From: Cellulomonas sp. C5510
GTDB taxonomy: Bacteria > Actinomycetota > Actinomycetes > Actinomycetales > Cellulomonadaceae
NCBI RefSeq assembly: GCF_019797765.1
Contig: NZ_CP081862.1
Location: 2,976,001 to 3,040,000, forward strand
Length of the DNA stretch: 64,000 bases
Direction of reading: 5' to 3'
Shown here: in pieces, positions 25,550-34,272 of the stretch
Layout of the letters: each line of letters starts with the position of its first letter
Numbering within the stretch: position 1 is the first letter of the stretch
Position numbers and translations under genes: made by a program
Notes under the pieces: model-generated
The model's input: the letters and a program-made list of their open reading frames with translations, nothing else
What the model was told of the DNA's origin: nothing
The model's database searches: none

Positions 25550-28500
25550 TCATGCCGGGAGGGTGGCGGACCTCCGGCGGCCTCGGCGCTCACGCAGGGC
25601 AGTACTGGCGCGTTCGGTCAGGTTGTACAGCACCGGGACGAGCACCAGCGTCAGGAGGGTGGAGGTGGTCAGCCCGCCGATGACCACCAGGGCCAGCGGC
25701 TGGGAGATGAAGACGCTACCGCCCGTCAGTCCCAGCGCCATGGGGGTCAGGGCTCCGATGGTCGCCGCCGCAGTCATCAGGATCGGCCGCAGCCGGTACC
25801 GGGACCCCTCGATCACGGCGTCGAGCACGCTCAGGCCCTGCTCGCGCTTCTGGTTGACCAGGTCGATGAGCACGATCGCGTTGGTCACCACGATGCCGAC
25901 CAGCATGAGGAGCCCGATCATCGCCGGCACGCCCAAGGGTGTGCCGGTGAGTAGCAGCAGGGCCAGTGCGCCGGTGGCGGCGAACGGCACCGACACCAAT
26001 AGGATGAGCGGCTGCAGCAGGGATCGGAACGTGGCGACCATCACCAGGTAGACGATGGCGATGGAGGCCAGCAGTGCCAGGTACAGGTCGGCGAACGCTG
26101 ACTGCTGCTCGGCGCTGACGCCTGCGATCTCGGCTTCTGCGCCGTCGGGCAGGTCGAGGGCGTCGAGCTGTTCCTGCAGCCGGGTGGTGATACCGCCGAG
26201 GTTCTGATCGGTCGCGGTGGCGGTCACCGTGGCCGTGCGCTGCCCGTCCTGTCGGGTCAGGCTGGTGGGCTGCTGGACCTCGCTGACCTCGGCGACCTGC
26301 CCCAGGGGAACGATCCCGGTGGCGGTGGGGACAGGGGTGTCGCGCAGGGCCTGGACGTCGCCGGGGGCCTGGCCCAGGAGCACCACGACGTCGGTGGTGC
26401 GCCCGGCGATGTCCGCCTGGCCGATCGGCGCACCACGGAGCAGGCCGGCCACCGCCTGCCCGATAGCGCTCTCGCTGGTGCCGGCCTGGGTCGCTGCCAC
26501 CCGGTCGACCTGGATCTGGACCGCTGGAGCGTCTGAGGCCAGGTTGTTCACGACGTCGGTCGTGCCCTGAACGTCCGCCATGACCTCGGCGACCAGATCT
26601 GCGGCCTCGCGCAGCGTCTGGTCGTCGTCGGCGCGGACCACGACCTCCACCGGCGGCAGGCCGAACCCGGCCTGGCCGGTGGTCACGGTCAGCTCCCCGG
26701 CGTCCTCCACGTCCGCGATCGCGGCACGAAGGTCCTGCTCGACGCGGGCCTGATCGGCGTCCAGGTCGGTGGTGATCGCGAAGGTGGCCGTGTTCGACCC
26801 GCCGCCACCACCCAGGAAGGCGGTCTCCAGTCCGCTGCCACCTGAGCCGACGGTCACCTGGTAGGTCTCGACGCCCTCCAGCTCGGCGATGACCTGCTCG
26901 ACCCGCCGTGCGGCGGCATCGGTCACCTCCAGACTGGTCCCGGCAGGCAGCTGCTGGTCGACGCTGAGCGTGTTCTGCCCGGCGTCGCCGATGAAGTTGG
27001 TCTCCAGGCGCGTGGAAGCCGCAACCGTCCCACCGAGCACGGCCGCTGCGATCACCAAGGTGATCACCGGGTGGCCGAGCGCTCCGCGCAGCACCGGCAA
27101 GTAGCTGCGCTGGAGAAGTCCGTGGCGTTCGCGCTCCTCGACGCGGTCCCGGTCCACCTGGTTCCCTGCCGGGGCGCGCAGGAACCAGTAGGCCAGCACC
27201 GGGATGATGGTCAAGGAAACGACCAGCGAGGCCAGCAGGGCCACGGCCACGGTAAAGGCGAAGGGCCGGAACAGCTCACCGACCTGACCGCCGACGATCC
27301 CGATCGGCACGAACACCGCTGCGGTGGTGATGGTGGACGACGTCACGGCCCCGGCGACCTCACGCACCGCTGTCAAGATCGCCTGCGCCTTGGGCTCGCC
27401 GTAGCCGAGGTGGCGCTTGATGTTCTCGATCACCACGATCGAGTCGTCCACGACCCGCCCGACCGCGACCGTCAGCGCCCCCAGGGTCAGGATGTTCAAC
27501 GAGTACCCACCGACCAACAGCCCGGTCATCGCGATGAGCAACGACAGCGGGATTGAGATCGCGGTGACCAGCGTCGAGCGCAACGACAGCAGGAACAGCA
27601 TGATCACGATCACGGCGAAGATGAGCCCGAGCAGGCCCTCGGTGCTCAGGTCCTCGATCGACTTCTCGATGAACGGGGCCTGGTCAAAGACCACGTCGAC
27701 CGCGGCCCCCTCACCCAGCGCCGCCTCGATCCCCGGGATCAGCTCCCGCACGTCATGGGAGACGCTGACGGTGTTGCCGTCAGGGGTCTTGGTGATCGCC
27801 AGGGCGACGCTCACCTGGCCGTTGGTCCGGGCATACGAGGTGGCGGGGACGTGCGCCTGCTCGACCGTGGCCACATCGCCCAGCAGGACCGGTGCTCCGG
27901 AGGGGTCAGCGGCGGGCAACGCGATCGCCGCGATGCCCTGCACCGAGGACAGCCGCTCACCCACCACGACGTTCAGGCTGCGCTGCCCGTCGGTGACCGT
28001 CCCGGCCGGGATCACCACACCGTTGGCCTGCAGGGCAGAAGTGAGAGCATCCAGGCCGATCCCCGCGGTCGCCAGGGCCATCGGGTCGGGCACGACCTCC
28101 ACCCGCACCTCACGCCCCCCGGACAGTGTGACCTCACGAACCCCCTCCACCCCGCGCAACCGCGGAACGACTTCTTCCTCCACCCGGGTCACGAGCTCCT
28201 GCTCGTCCAGCTGCGGGGCGGCCACCGCCAGCTGCACCACCGGAAGCTGGTCGATGCTGCCGGTGATCACAGACGGTGTCACCCCCGCCGGCAGGCCGGT
28301 GCCCGCCCGAGTCACGGCCTGCTCCAGGTCCTGCTGGGCCGCCTGCATGTCGGTGCCGTAGGCCAGCTCCACCGTCACCACCGACAGGCTGTTGCTGCTC
28401 ATGGATTCGGTCCCCTCCAACCCCTCCACACCACTGACGGCCGCCTCGACCACCTCGGTGACCTGCCGCTCGACGACGTCGGGCGCCGCGCCCGGGAGAG

Positions 28501-28651
28501 GGGTCACCACCACGGCGAGCGGAATCTCCAACGAGGGGATGAGCTCCTGCTTCAGCGACGTGGTCGACAGGACGCCCACGACGATGAGGATCAGTGTGGC
28601 CAGTGCCACCACGGCGCGGTTGGCAAGGCTCAGGCGGGCAAGACGAGTCAT
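25550..28651 (-). CDS. RND efflux pump permease (HAE1/AcrB-like)
   Basis: A 1033-residue inner-membrane proton-driven exporter. It has a duplicated 12-helix architecture with two large extracytoplasmic loops. The start LSLANRAVVALATLILIVVG and SLEIPLAVVVTPLPGAAPDVVE are typical. The proton relay acidic pair is in VGRVVDDSIVVIENIKRHL. GVPAMIGLLMLVGIVVTNAIVL marks the second half. There is no adaptor or outer-membrane channel gene, as expected in a monoderm. The ATG at 28651 precedes the first helix by eight residues and has GGGAGA upstream. The divergent MarR gene is probably its repressor. Confidence 0.92.
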   Translation of the reverse strand: MTRLARLSLANRAVVALATLILIVVGVLSTTSLKQELIPSLEIPLAVVVTPLPGAAPDVVERQVTEVVEAAVSGVEGLEGTESMSSNSLSVVTVELAYGTDMQAAQQDLEQAVTRAGTGLPAGVTPSVITGSIDQLPVVQLAVAAPQLDEQELVTRVEEEVVPRLRGVEGVREVTLSGGREVRVEVVPDPMALATAGIGLDALTSALQANGVVIPAGTVTDGQRSLNVVVGERLSSVQGIAAIALPAADPSGAPVLLGDVATVEQAHVPATSYARTNGQVSVALAITKTPDGNTVSVSHDVRELIPGIEAALGEGAAVDVVFDQAPFIEKSIEDLSTEGLLGLIFAVIVIMLFLLSLRSTLVTAISIPLSLLIAMTGLLVGGYSLNILTLGALTVAVGRVVDDSIVVIENIKRHLGYGEPKAQAILTAVREVAGAVTSSTITTAAVFVPIGIVGGQVGELFRPFAFTVAVALLASLVVSLTIIPVLAYWFLRAPAGNQVDRDRVEERERHGLLQRSYLPVLRGALGHPVITLVIAAAVLGGTVAASTRLETNFIGDAGQNTLSVDQQLPAGTSLEVTDAAARRVEQVIAELEGVETYQVTVGSGGSGLETAFLGGGGGSNTATFAITTDLDADQARVEQDLRAAIADVEDAGELTVTTGQAGFGLPPVEVVVRADDDQTLREAADLVAEVMADVQGTTDVVNNLASDAPAVQIQVDRVAATQAGTSESAIGQAVAGLLRGAPIGQADIAGRTTDVVVLLGQAPGDVQALRDTPVPTATGIVPLGQVAEVSEVQQPTSLTRQDGQRTATVTATATDQNLGGITTRLQEQLDALDLPDGAEAEIAGVSAEQQSAFADLYLALLASIAIVYLVMVATFRSLLQPLILLVSVPFAATGALALLLLTGTPLGVPAMIGLLMLVGIVVTNAIVLIDLVNQKREQGLSVLDAVIEGSRYRLRPILMTAAATIGALTPMALGLTGGSVFISQPLALVVIGGLTTSTLLTLVLVPVLYNLTERASTALRERRGRRRSATLPA

Positions 28652-28659
28652 GGAGATCT

Positions 28660-28690
28660 CCCGTATAGTCGGCGCAAGTCGAATAGTACG
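28660..28690. promoter_or_regulatory. Divergent promoter/operator between RND pump and MarR
   Basis: The 65-bp gap holds two direct copies of ATAGT 19 bases apart in an AT-richer patch, including a TATAGT that could serve as a -10 box for the MarR gene. No strong palindrome is seen. Confidence 0.3.
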
Positions 28691-28716
28691 GGTCGACCGA
28701 AGGATCGGGGTACACG

Positions 28717-29265
28717 GTGGAACGCGACGCAGTGATGGCGGCAATCGCCGAGGACGAGGCCGCGTTGATCCGCCTCTTCTCGCGGGCCCAATTCACCGCT
28801 CTGCTGCAGACCACCTTGACGATGCAGCAACTCAAGGTCCTGCTGCTGCTGCACGTCGACGGCTCCCTGATGAGCCACGAACTGGCCGACGCACTGAAGA
28901 TCAGCCCAGCCTCCGTCACCGGCCTGGTCGACAGGCTGGAAGACCGAGGCCTGGTCCACCGCGTAGCCGACCCGACCGACCGACGCGCCCGTCACGTACA
29001 CCCCACGGCTGAAGGCTCTCAACTGGTGGACACGTTGATGGCCGAAGGCGCCGGACATCGAGTCGCGCTCCTGTCGCGCCTGGACGACGAGAGCGTGCGG
29101 GCCATAGCCACGGCGTTCGCGGCGCTGCGGCGAGCCGCAGAACAGGTCTACGGTGACGACGCCAGCAGAGCGCCAGGTGGGCAATCGGGGCGGGTGACGT
29201 CGTCGGCTGATGCAGACCGAGCAGTGCACCCGGCCAGAGCCGCCGTCCGCACTGGCAGCAGGTGA
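28717..29265 (+). CDS. MarR-family regulator
   Basis: A 182-residue winged-helix regulator. TMQQLKVLLLLHVDGSLMSH, then LADALKISPASVTGLVDRLE (recognition helix) and ADPTDRRARHVHPTAEG (wing with the conserved DxRxR pattern) are seen between residues about 35 and 105. The last 30 residues are unrelated to the family. It is divergent from the RND pump, the common arrangement for a ligand-released repressor of an exporter. Confidence 0.9.
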   Translation: MERDAVMAAIAEDEAALIRLFSRAQFTALLQTTLTMQQLKVLLLLHVDGSLMSHELADALKISPASVTGLVDRLEDRGLVHRVADPTDRRARHVHPTAEGSQLVDTLMAEGAGHRVALLSRLDDESVRAIATAFAALRRAAEQVYGDDASRAPGGQSGRVTSSADADRAVHPARAAVRTGSR

Positions 29266-29465
29266 CCGAAGACCCGTGTACTCGTGTGAGTCCGCCACGC
29301 CCGCGCCCGCGCCTGCGGTGAGCGGGCTTGGCGCCGCTCGAGCCTTAGAGACGTGCTCGCACTGAGCGACCCACCCGTCCGCGGACAGATCACTGACGGC
29401 TGTCGCGCCACCGGCCCGCGCCGCCGGGGCGGGAATGCCCGTTCTTCCCACTGAGTTGAGCAGTA

Positions 29466-29963
29466 ATGGGGATCGACGACGTCCAGGTCACGACGATCGA
29501 CGGCGAAGTCACGACCCTGGCCAGGTACGCCGGGCAGGTCAGGCTGATCGTTAACGTCGCCTCGCGGTGCGGGCTGGCCCCCCAGTACGACAAGCTCGAG
29601 GCCCTCCAGCGCACCTATGGGCAGCGAGGTTTCACCGTGCTCGGGTTCCCGAGCAACCAGTTCCTGCAGGAACTGGGCAGTGAGGACGCCATCAAGGAGT
29701 ACTGCTCGACGACCTGGGGCGTGACCTTTCCGATGTTCGAGCGGGTCAACGTCAACGGCAGGTCACGGCACCCTCTCTACACCGAGCTGACCCGCACCCC
29801 CGACGCCAGCGGGAAGGCGGGGCGCATCACCTGGAACTTCGAGAAGTTCCTCCTCACCCCCGACGGCCATGTGCATCGATTCCGGCCGAAGGTCGAGCCC
29901 GACGCGCCCGAGATCATAGAGCTGATCGAGGCGCACCTCCCCCAGCCTGGCCGTGAGGCCTGA
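29466..29963 (+). CDS. Glutathione-peroxidase-family thiol peroxidase (copy A, intact)
   Basis: A 165-residue peroxidase reducing H2O2 or organic peroxides, usually with thioredoxin or mycothiol in actinobacteria. The peroxidatic residue is Cys in NVASRCGLAPQY (residue 36). The tetrad partners Gln and Trp are in GFPSNQF and ITWNFEKFL. The resolving Cys candidate is in EYCSTTWGVTFP. The length is normal. The 3' part and flank are repeated, diverged, at 50.3 kb. Confidence 0.93.
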   Translation: MGIDDVQVTTIDGEVTTLARYAGQVRLIVNVASRCGLAPQYDKLEALQRTYGQRGFTVLGFPSNQFLQELGSEDAIKEYCSTTWGVTFPMFERVNVNGRSRHPLYTELTRTPDASGKAGRITWNFEKFLLTPDGHVHRFRPKVEPDAPEIIELIEAHLPQPGREA

Positions 29964-30321
29964 CCTGGTCCGTCTGTTCAGTGGGCGAGAGCGTATGAGC
30001 TCCGCTGGTCGTCGTTGATCGCCAGTGCGGCGAACACGATCGTCGGGTGCACTCCGTCGGCGGGCGGGGTCGGCGGGCGGGTCCGCGAGGAGATTCGACC
30101 GGGCACCGCAGGTCGGTCGCGGCATCCGCAGCGACTGCTCGACCGGGCACAGGTCGCGGTGGCCGGCGAGCACCACGCCGCCGATCGGGACGGCGGCGGC
30201 ACGGCCGGACGCTTCCGTTGCGCGGCCCGTCGTGGCAGGGTTGCTGACAAGCCCCCGGGAGTTGGCCCGGTGGCGCGATGCGAGCCGATGAGCGTTGCGA
30301 GACCCCGGGAAGAGGGGTGCC
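29964..30321. other. Gap after the peroxidase, no recognised gene
   Basis: 358 bases with no frame I can support on either strand. Part is shared with 50.75-50.98 kb, including the string ACGCTTCCGTTGCGCGGC, so it probably holds the promoter region of the small downstream gene. Confidence 0.4.
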
Positions 30322-30642
30322 GTGGTGTTGCACCTTCGCGCCAGGCTGTACCTCTACACCCTGGCGACATGGCTGCTGGGAGCGGCCCGCCTCCTGGCGT
30401 GGTGCCTGATGACCGGAAGCCTCGCGATGGGCACCTACTGGTACGCACGTCCAGCGGTCCTGACCACGTGGCTGGCGGCCGGGCCCCCCGCCTGGCCCGG
30501 ACCCGATCACCGGCCCATCATGGTCACGCTGGAGGCGGCCCGTGGGGTGGCGGCAATGGAGTGGTGGATGTATCTCGGGTCTCCCCCGTTGGCGGATCGC
30601 CCCGGGCGACAACGCGCGGGACAGCCGGACGCAAGCGACTGA
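30322..30642 (+). CDS. Small hypothetical membrane protein (106 aa), duplicated at 51 kb
   Basis: A GTG at 30322 behind GGAAGAGGGG opens 106 codons. LYTLATWLLGAARLLAWCLM followed by TGSLAMGTYWYARPAVLTTW gives one to two hydrophobic helices, and EAARGVAAMEWWMYLG follows. The same protein can be reconstructed from the second copy at about 51.0-51.3 kb, but only by allowing two frameshifts. Conservation of these segments between diverged copies supports past coding. I do not recognise the family. It always follows the peroxidase gene here, so a link to oxidative stress is possible but unproven. Confidence 0.45.
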   Translation: MVLHLRARLYLYTLATWLLGAARLLAWCLMTGSLAMGTYWYARPAVLTTWLAAGPPAWPGPDHRPIMVTLEAARGVAAMEWWMYLGSPPLADRPGRQRAGQPDASD

Positions 30643-30761
30643 CCTTGCCCGGCGCGCTGGCGGGCCGGGCAAGCTGGGGCGCGTGCCCCTGGACGCGGCG
30701 ACGTGCGGGCTGAATCGCCCCGGGTTCAGTGGAGGGCTGCAAGCCACGGAGGATGTGGGTC

Positions 30762-31087
30762 ATGGCAGCACCGAGGAAGTACCCGCAGGAGTTGCGGGAC
30801 CGGGCGATGAGGCTCGTGGTGGAGGCCAGGCGTGAGGACCCGGAGCTGTCGCTGAACGCGGCGGTGGTCCGGATCGGCCAGCGGGTCGGGGTGAACGCGG
30901 ACACGTGCGCGGCTGGTGCATGCAGGCAGAGATCGATGCCGGGCAGCGGCCGGGGACCACGACGTCGGACGCAGTGCGGATTAAGGCGCTGGAGGCCGAG
31001 GTCCGTGAGCTCAAGCGCGCGAACGAGATCTTGTTGGCGGCCAGCTCGTTCTTCGCGCGGGAGCTCGACCCGCGACTGCCCTGGTAG
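30762..31087 (+). pseudogene. IS3 element A orfA (HTH transposase subunit), frameshifted
   Basis: The ATG at 30762 starts APRKYPQELRDRAMRLVVEA, a normal IS3 orfA HTH. One base is missing near 30902. The rest continues in another frame as [15 protein letters not shown] and ends [20 protein letters not shown] (the leucine-zipper-like region) with a stop at 31085-31087. It overlaps the orfB start in the manner used for programmed -1 frameshifting. Confidence 0.8.
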
Positions 31088-32984
31088 TGGCGTTCATCGA
31101 CGATCACCGAGACCGGTTCGGGGTCGAGCCGATCTGTCGCGTGCTCACCGAGCATGGCGTCAAGATCGCCCCGTCCGGCTACTACGCGTTCAAGCATCGC
31201 TCGCCCTCGGCCAGGGCGGTGCGCGACGCGGAGCTCAAGGCAGCCATCAGCGGGTGTTCTTCGACCGCAAGAAGGGCCGCGGGTTGGCCGGGGCGCACAA
31301 GGTGTGGCACCTGCTGCGCCGCGAGGGGATCACGGTGGCCCGATGCACCGTGGAGCGGCTGATGCGCGAGCTGGGCCAGCAAGGCGTGCGCCGCGGCAAA
31401 CGGTTCGTGACCACCCGCCCCGAGCCGGGTGCGGCGCGGCCGGGCGACCACGTGCAACGACTGTTCGCCGCTGACCGTCCCGACCAGCTGTGGGTGGTCG
31501 ACTTCACCTACGTTCCGACCTGGTCGGGCATGGCGTTCACGGCGTTCGTCACCGACGTGTTCTCCCGGCGGATCGTGGGCTGGCGGACCGCCGACCGGAT
31601 GCCCACCGAGCTGCCCCTGGACGCGTTGGAGATGGCGTTGTGGGTCCGCGACCGGGCCGGCCGCGACGTCGAGGGCGTCATCCACCACAGCGACGCCGGG
31701 TCTCAGGGCGGATTCAATCGGTCGTCGCAACACCTCGAGTTGGTGGAGGTGTTCGATGGTTCGTCGGCAGCAGGCAGCGGATCGGGCGGTGCGCCCGAAG
31801 CTGCGGTCCCCGGGGCACCCGAGGTTCCAGCGCGTGGTCGAGGCCGCGTTCTGGACCGAGATCGCCAAGGGGCTGTTGCCCACCGAGGCCGCGGCCGTGA
31901 TCGGTGTGTCGCAGCCCGTGGGTCAGCGGTGGTTCCACAACGGTGGCGGCATGCCACCGTTCGACCTCAAGTCGCGCCCCTCGGGCCGCTACCTGTCCTT
32001 TGCTGAGCGCGAGGAGATCGCCCTGCTCAGGGCCCAGGCCAAGGGCGTTCGCCAGATCGCCCGAGCGGTCGGCCGCGACCCGGGGACGATCTCTCGTGAG
32101 CTGCGCCGCAACGCGGCGACCCGCGGCGGCACGCTCGACTACCGGGCGTCGGTCGCGCAGTGGAAGGCCGACCTCGCTGCCTGTCGGCCCAAGACCCCGA
32201 AGCTGGTCGCCGATCCGCGGCTGCATGCCTACGTCCAGGAGCGCCTGTCGGGGCAGGTTCGCCGGCCCGACGGCACGACGGTCAGCGGACCGCACCCGCC
32301 GCGGTTCACTGGCAACAACAAGCCGCACCGCAAGGACCGGGCCTGGGTGCAGGCATGGAGTCCGGAACAGATCGCGAACCGGATCCGGGTGGATTTCCCC
32401 CAGGATGAGTCCATGCGGATCAGCCACGAGGCGATCTACCAGGCGCTCTACATCCAGGGCCGGGGCGCGCTCAAGCGCGAGCTGGTCTGGTGCCTGCGCA
32501 CCGGGCGCGCGCTGCGCGCGCCGCGGGAGCGGTCACGGCGCAAGACCTGGGCGCACGTCACCCCCGAGACCCTGATCAGCGAACGCCCCGCCGAGGTCGA
32601 AGACCGCGCCGTCCCCGGGCACTGGGAAGGCGACCTGCTGATCGGCCTGGAACGCTCGGCGATCGGCACCGTCGTCGAGCGCAGCACGAGGTTCACGATG
32701 CTGGTGCACCTGCCCCGCGAGGAGGGCTACCGCCACAAGGAGACACCGAAGAACGGTCCCGCACTGGCCGGCTATGGCGCGGTCACGATGAGCAAGGCCC
32801 TGGCCGCGACGATGGCGACACTGCCGGCGCAGCTGACCAGGTCGTTGACTTGGGACCGCGGCAAGGAGATGTCCGCGCATGCCCAGTTCAAGGTCGCCAC
32901 CGGCATCCCAGTGTTCTTCGCCGACCCGCAGTCCCCGTGGCAGCGCGGCACGAACGAGAACACCTGTTGGTGCAGGCTGAGAAC

Positions 32985-33172
32985 GCGGGACTCCCTCGAC
33001 GGGAGGAGTCCAGCAGGACCGTCGGGTGACTCTGAGAACACGTGCCGGAAGGCTCGCCGTTGACATGTCCACGACGGTCCACAGGGCGAGGGCCCTGGCC
33101 GGGAGTGACTTGATAGAAGCCTGCTGAGCCGTCAACTCGCAATAGGTCTGTCCCCCGGCCACGGCCCTCGCG
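32985..33172 (+). ncRNA. Predicted IS110 bridge RNA with target and donor loops
   Basis: Reading the left non-coding end by eye gives a 5' hairpin (GGACTCC 32988-32994 with GGAGTCC 33005-33011). A 9-bp stem (GGACCGTCG 33016-33024 with CGACGGTCC 33072-33080) closes a first loop. A double stem (33086-33094 with 33163-33171, and 33096-33103 with 33154-33161, all perfect) closes a second loop. The first loop holds GAGAACAC (33034-33041), identical to the left flank of the insertion, then a GCC-GGAA-GGC mini-hairpin, then CCGTTG (33057-33062), the complement of the right flank CAACGG. The second loop holds ATAGAAGC (33113-33120), identical to the element right end (34274-34281), and AATAGG (33141-33146), complementary to the left end CCTGTT with one wobble. 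Known IS621-type bridge RNAs have this layout. Confidence 0.8.
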
Positions 33173-33213
33173 TCTGCCCCGTCATCGGCGACCACAGACA
33201 GGAGGACATCTCG

Positions 33214-34272
33214 ATGGTGACAGTAGGCATCGACCCGCACAAGCACGTTCACGTCGTAGTAGCTCTCGATGCTGCAGGCAGACGATTGACCAGGCCGTTG
33301 ACCGTGAAGAATGACGCGGCCCTGACCGGTGTGCTGCTCGGGTGGATTCGCACCATCGCCGACGAGGCCCCCGTCACCTGGGCGATCGAGGACGGCCGTG
33401 GCTTCGCCCGCCGCCTGGCAGACGGCCTGCTGCTGGCTGGCCACGAGGTGGTCTGGGTCCCGACCCGTCTCATGGCCGCCCACCGCAAGCTGCACGCCGC
33501 CACCGGCTCGAAGTCGGACCCCATCGACGCCGCCGCGGTTGCCCATGCCGCGATCGCCACCCCCGATCTTGAGCGCCACCGCATTGACGAGCGTGTTCGG
33601 GAACTGCGCGTCCTGGTCGACCTGCGCACCGACCTCGTCCGACGGCGCACCATGGTGATCAACCAGACCAAGGCATACACCCACCTGTGGCTCGATCACA
33701 CCCCTGGCGACCTCACCCGCCGGCGCGGCATGACCTCACTGACGGCGCTGGTGGATAGCACGGACACCAGCGCCCACGTCCGCCGGGTGCTCCTCGAGAT
33801 GCTCACGGAGGTAGATGACCTGAACCGGCGTGTCTTCGGGCTTGAGGCCACGATCAGGGAGCTCGTCACCCCACTGGCACCAGCATTGCTGGAAATCACG
33901 GGGATCAGCCACGTCTCCGCGGCCGTTCTGCTCGCCGAGATCGGCGACATCACTCGGTTCAGCCGCTCCGCAAAGCTCGCCCGCTACACCGGAACTGCAC
34001 CGATCCCGATCTACTCCTCCGATAAGGAGCGCTACCGCCTGCACCGAGGCGGCAACCGACGACTCAACAGCGTGATCTACACGACGTCCATCGTCCAGCA
34101 GCGATGCCACCCCGGCGCACGAGCACTCCTGGCCCGCCACGAGTCGACCAAGGGAGCACGCGGCGCTCGACGCATCCTCAAGCGCCACCTCATCGACGTC
34201 ATCTACCGCGCCATGTCTCAAGACCGAGCCTCCTGGCAGCATGACATCGCCCAGCACCAGCTCGCCTCTTGA
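33214..34272 (+). CDS. IS110-family bridge-RNA-type recombinase (DEDD transposase)
   Basis: A 352-residue intact recombinase. The N-terminal RuvC-like DEDD domain shows Asp in GIDPHKHVHV, Glu in WAIEDGRGF and the Asp pair in SKSDPIDAAAVA. A coiled-coil middle follows. The C-terminal Tnp_20 domain has LEITGISHVSAAVLLAEIGD and the serine motif in PIPIYSSDKERYRLHRGGNR. A good AGGAGGA precedes the ATG. The upstream 250-bp non-coding end places it in the IS110 rather than the IS1111 subgroup. Nothing in it is broken, so the element may still be mobile. Confidence 0.95.
   Translation: MVTVGIDPHKHVHVVVALDAAGRRLTRPLTVKNDAALTGVLLGWIRTIADEAPVTWAIEDGRGFARRLADGLLLAGHEVVWVPTRLMAAHRKLHAATGSKSDPIDAAAVAHAAIATPDLERHRIDERVRELRVLVDLRTDLVRRRTMVINQTKAYTHLWLDHTPGDLTRRRGMTSLTALVDSTDTSAHVRRVLLEMLTEVDDLNRRVFGLEATIRELVTPLAPALLEITGISHVSAAVLLAEIGDITRFSRSAKLARYTGTAPIPIYSSDKERYRLHRGGNRRLNSVIYTTSIVQQRCHPGARALLARHESTKGARGARRILKRHLIDVIYRAMSQDRASWQHDIAQHQLAS

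Larger units (their letters stand above)
29539..30705. repeat. Diverged direct repeat, copy A (peroxidase block)
   Basis: From codon 25 of the peroxidase to just before the IS3 end at 30711, this sequence is recognisably repeated at 50287-51355 in the same orientation. The peroxidase part is very close. The following part is mosaic, with indels and frameshifts in copy B. Confidence 0.75.
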
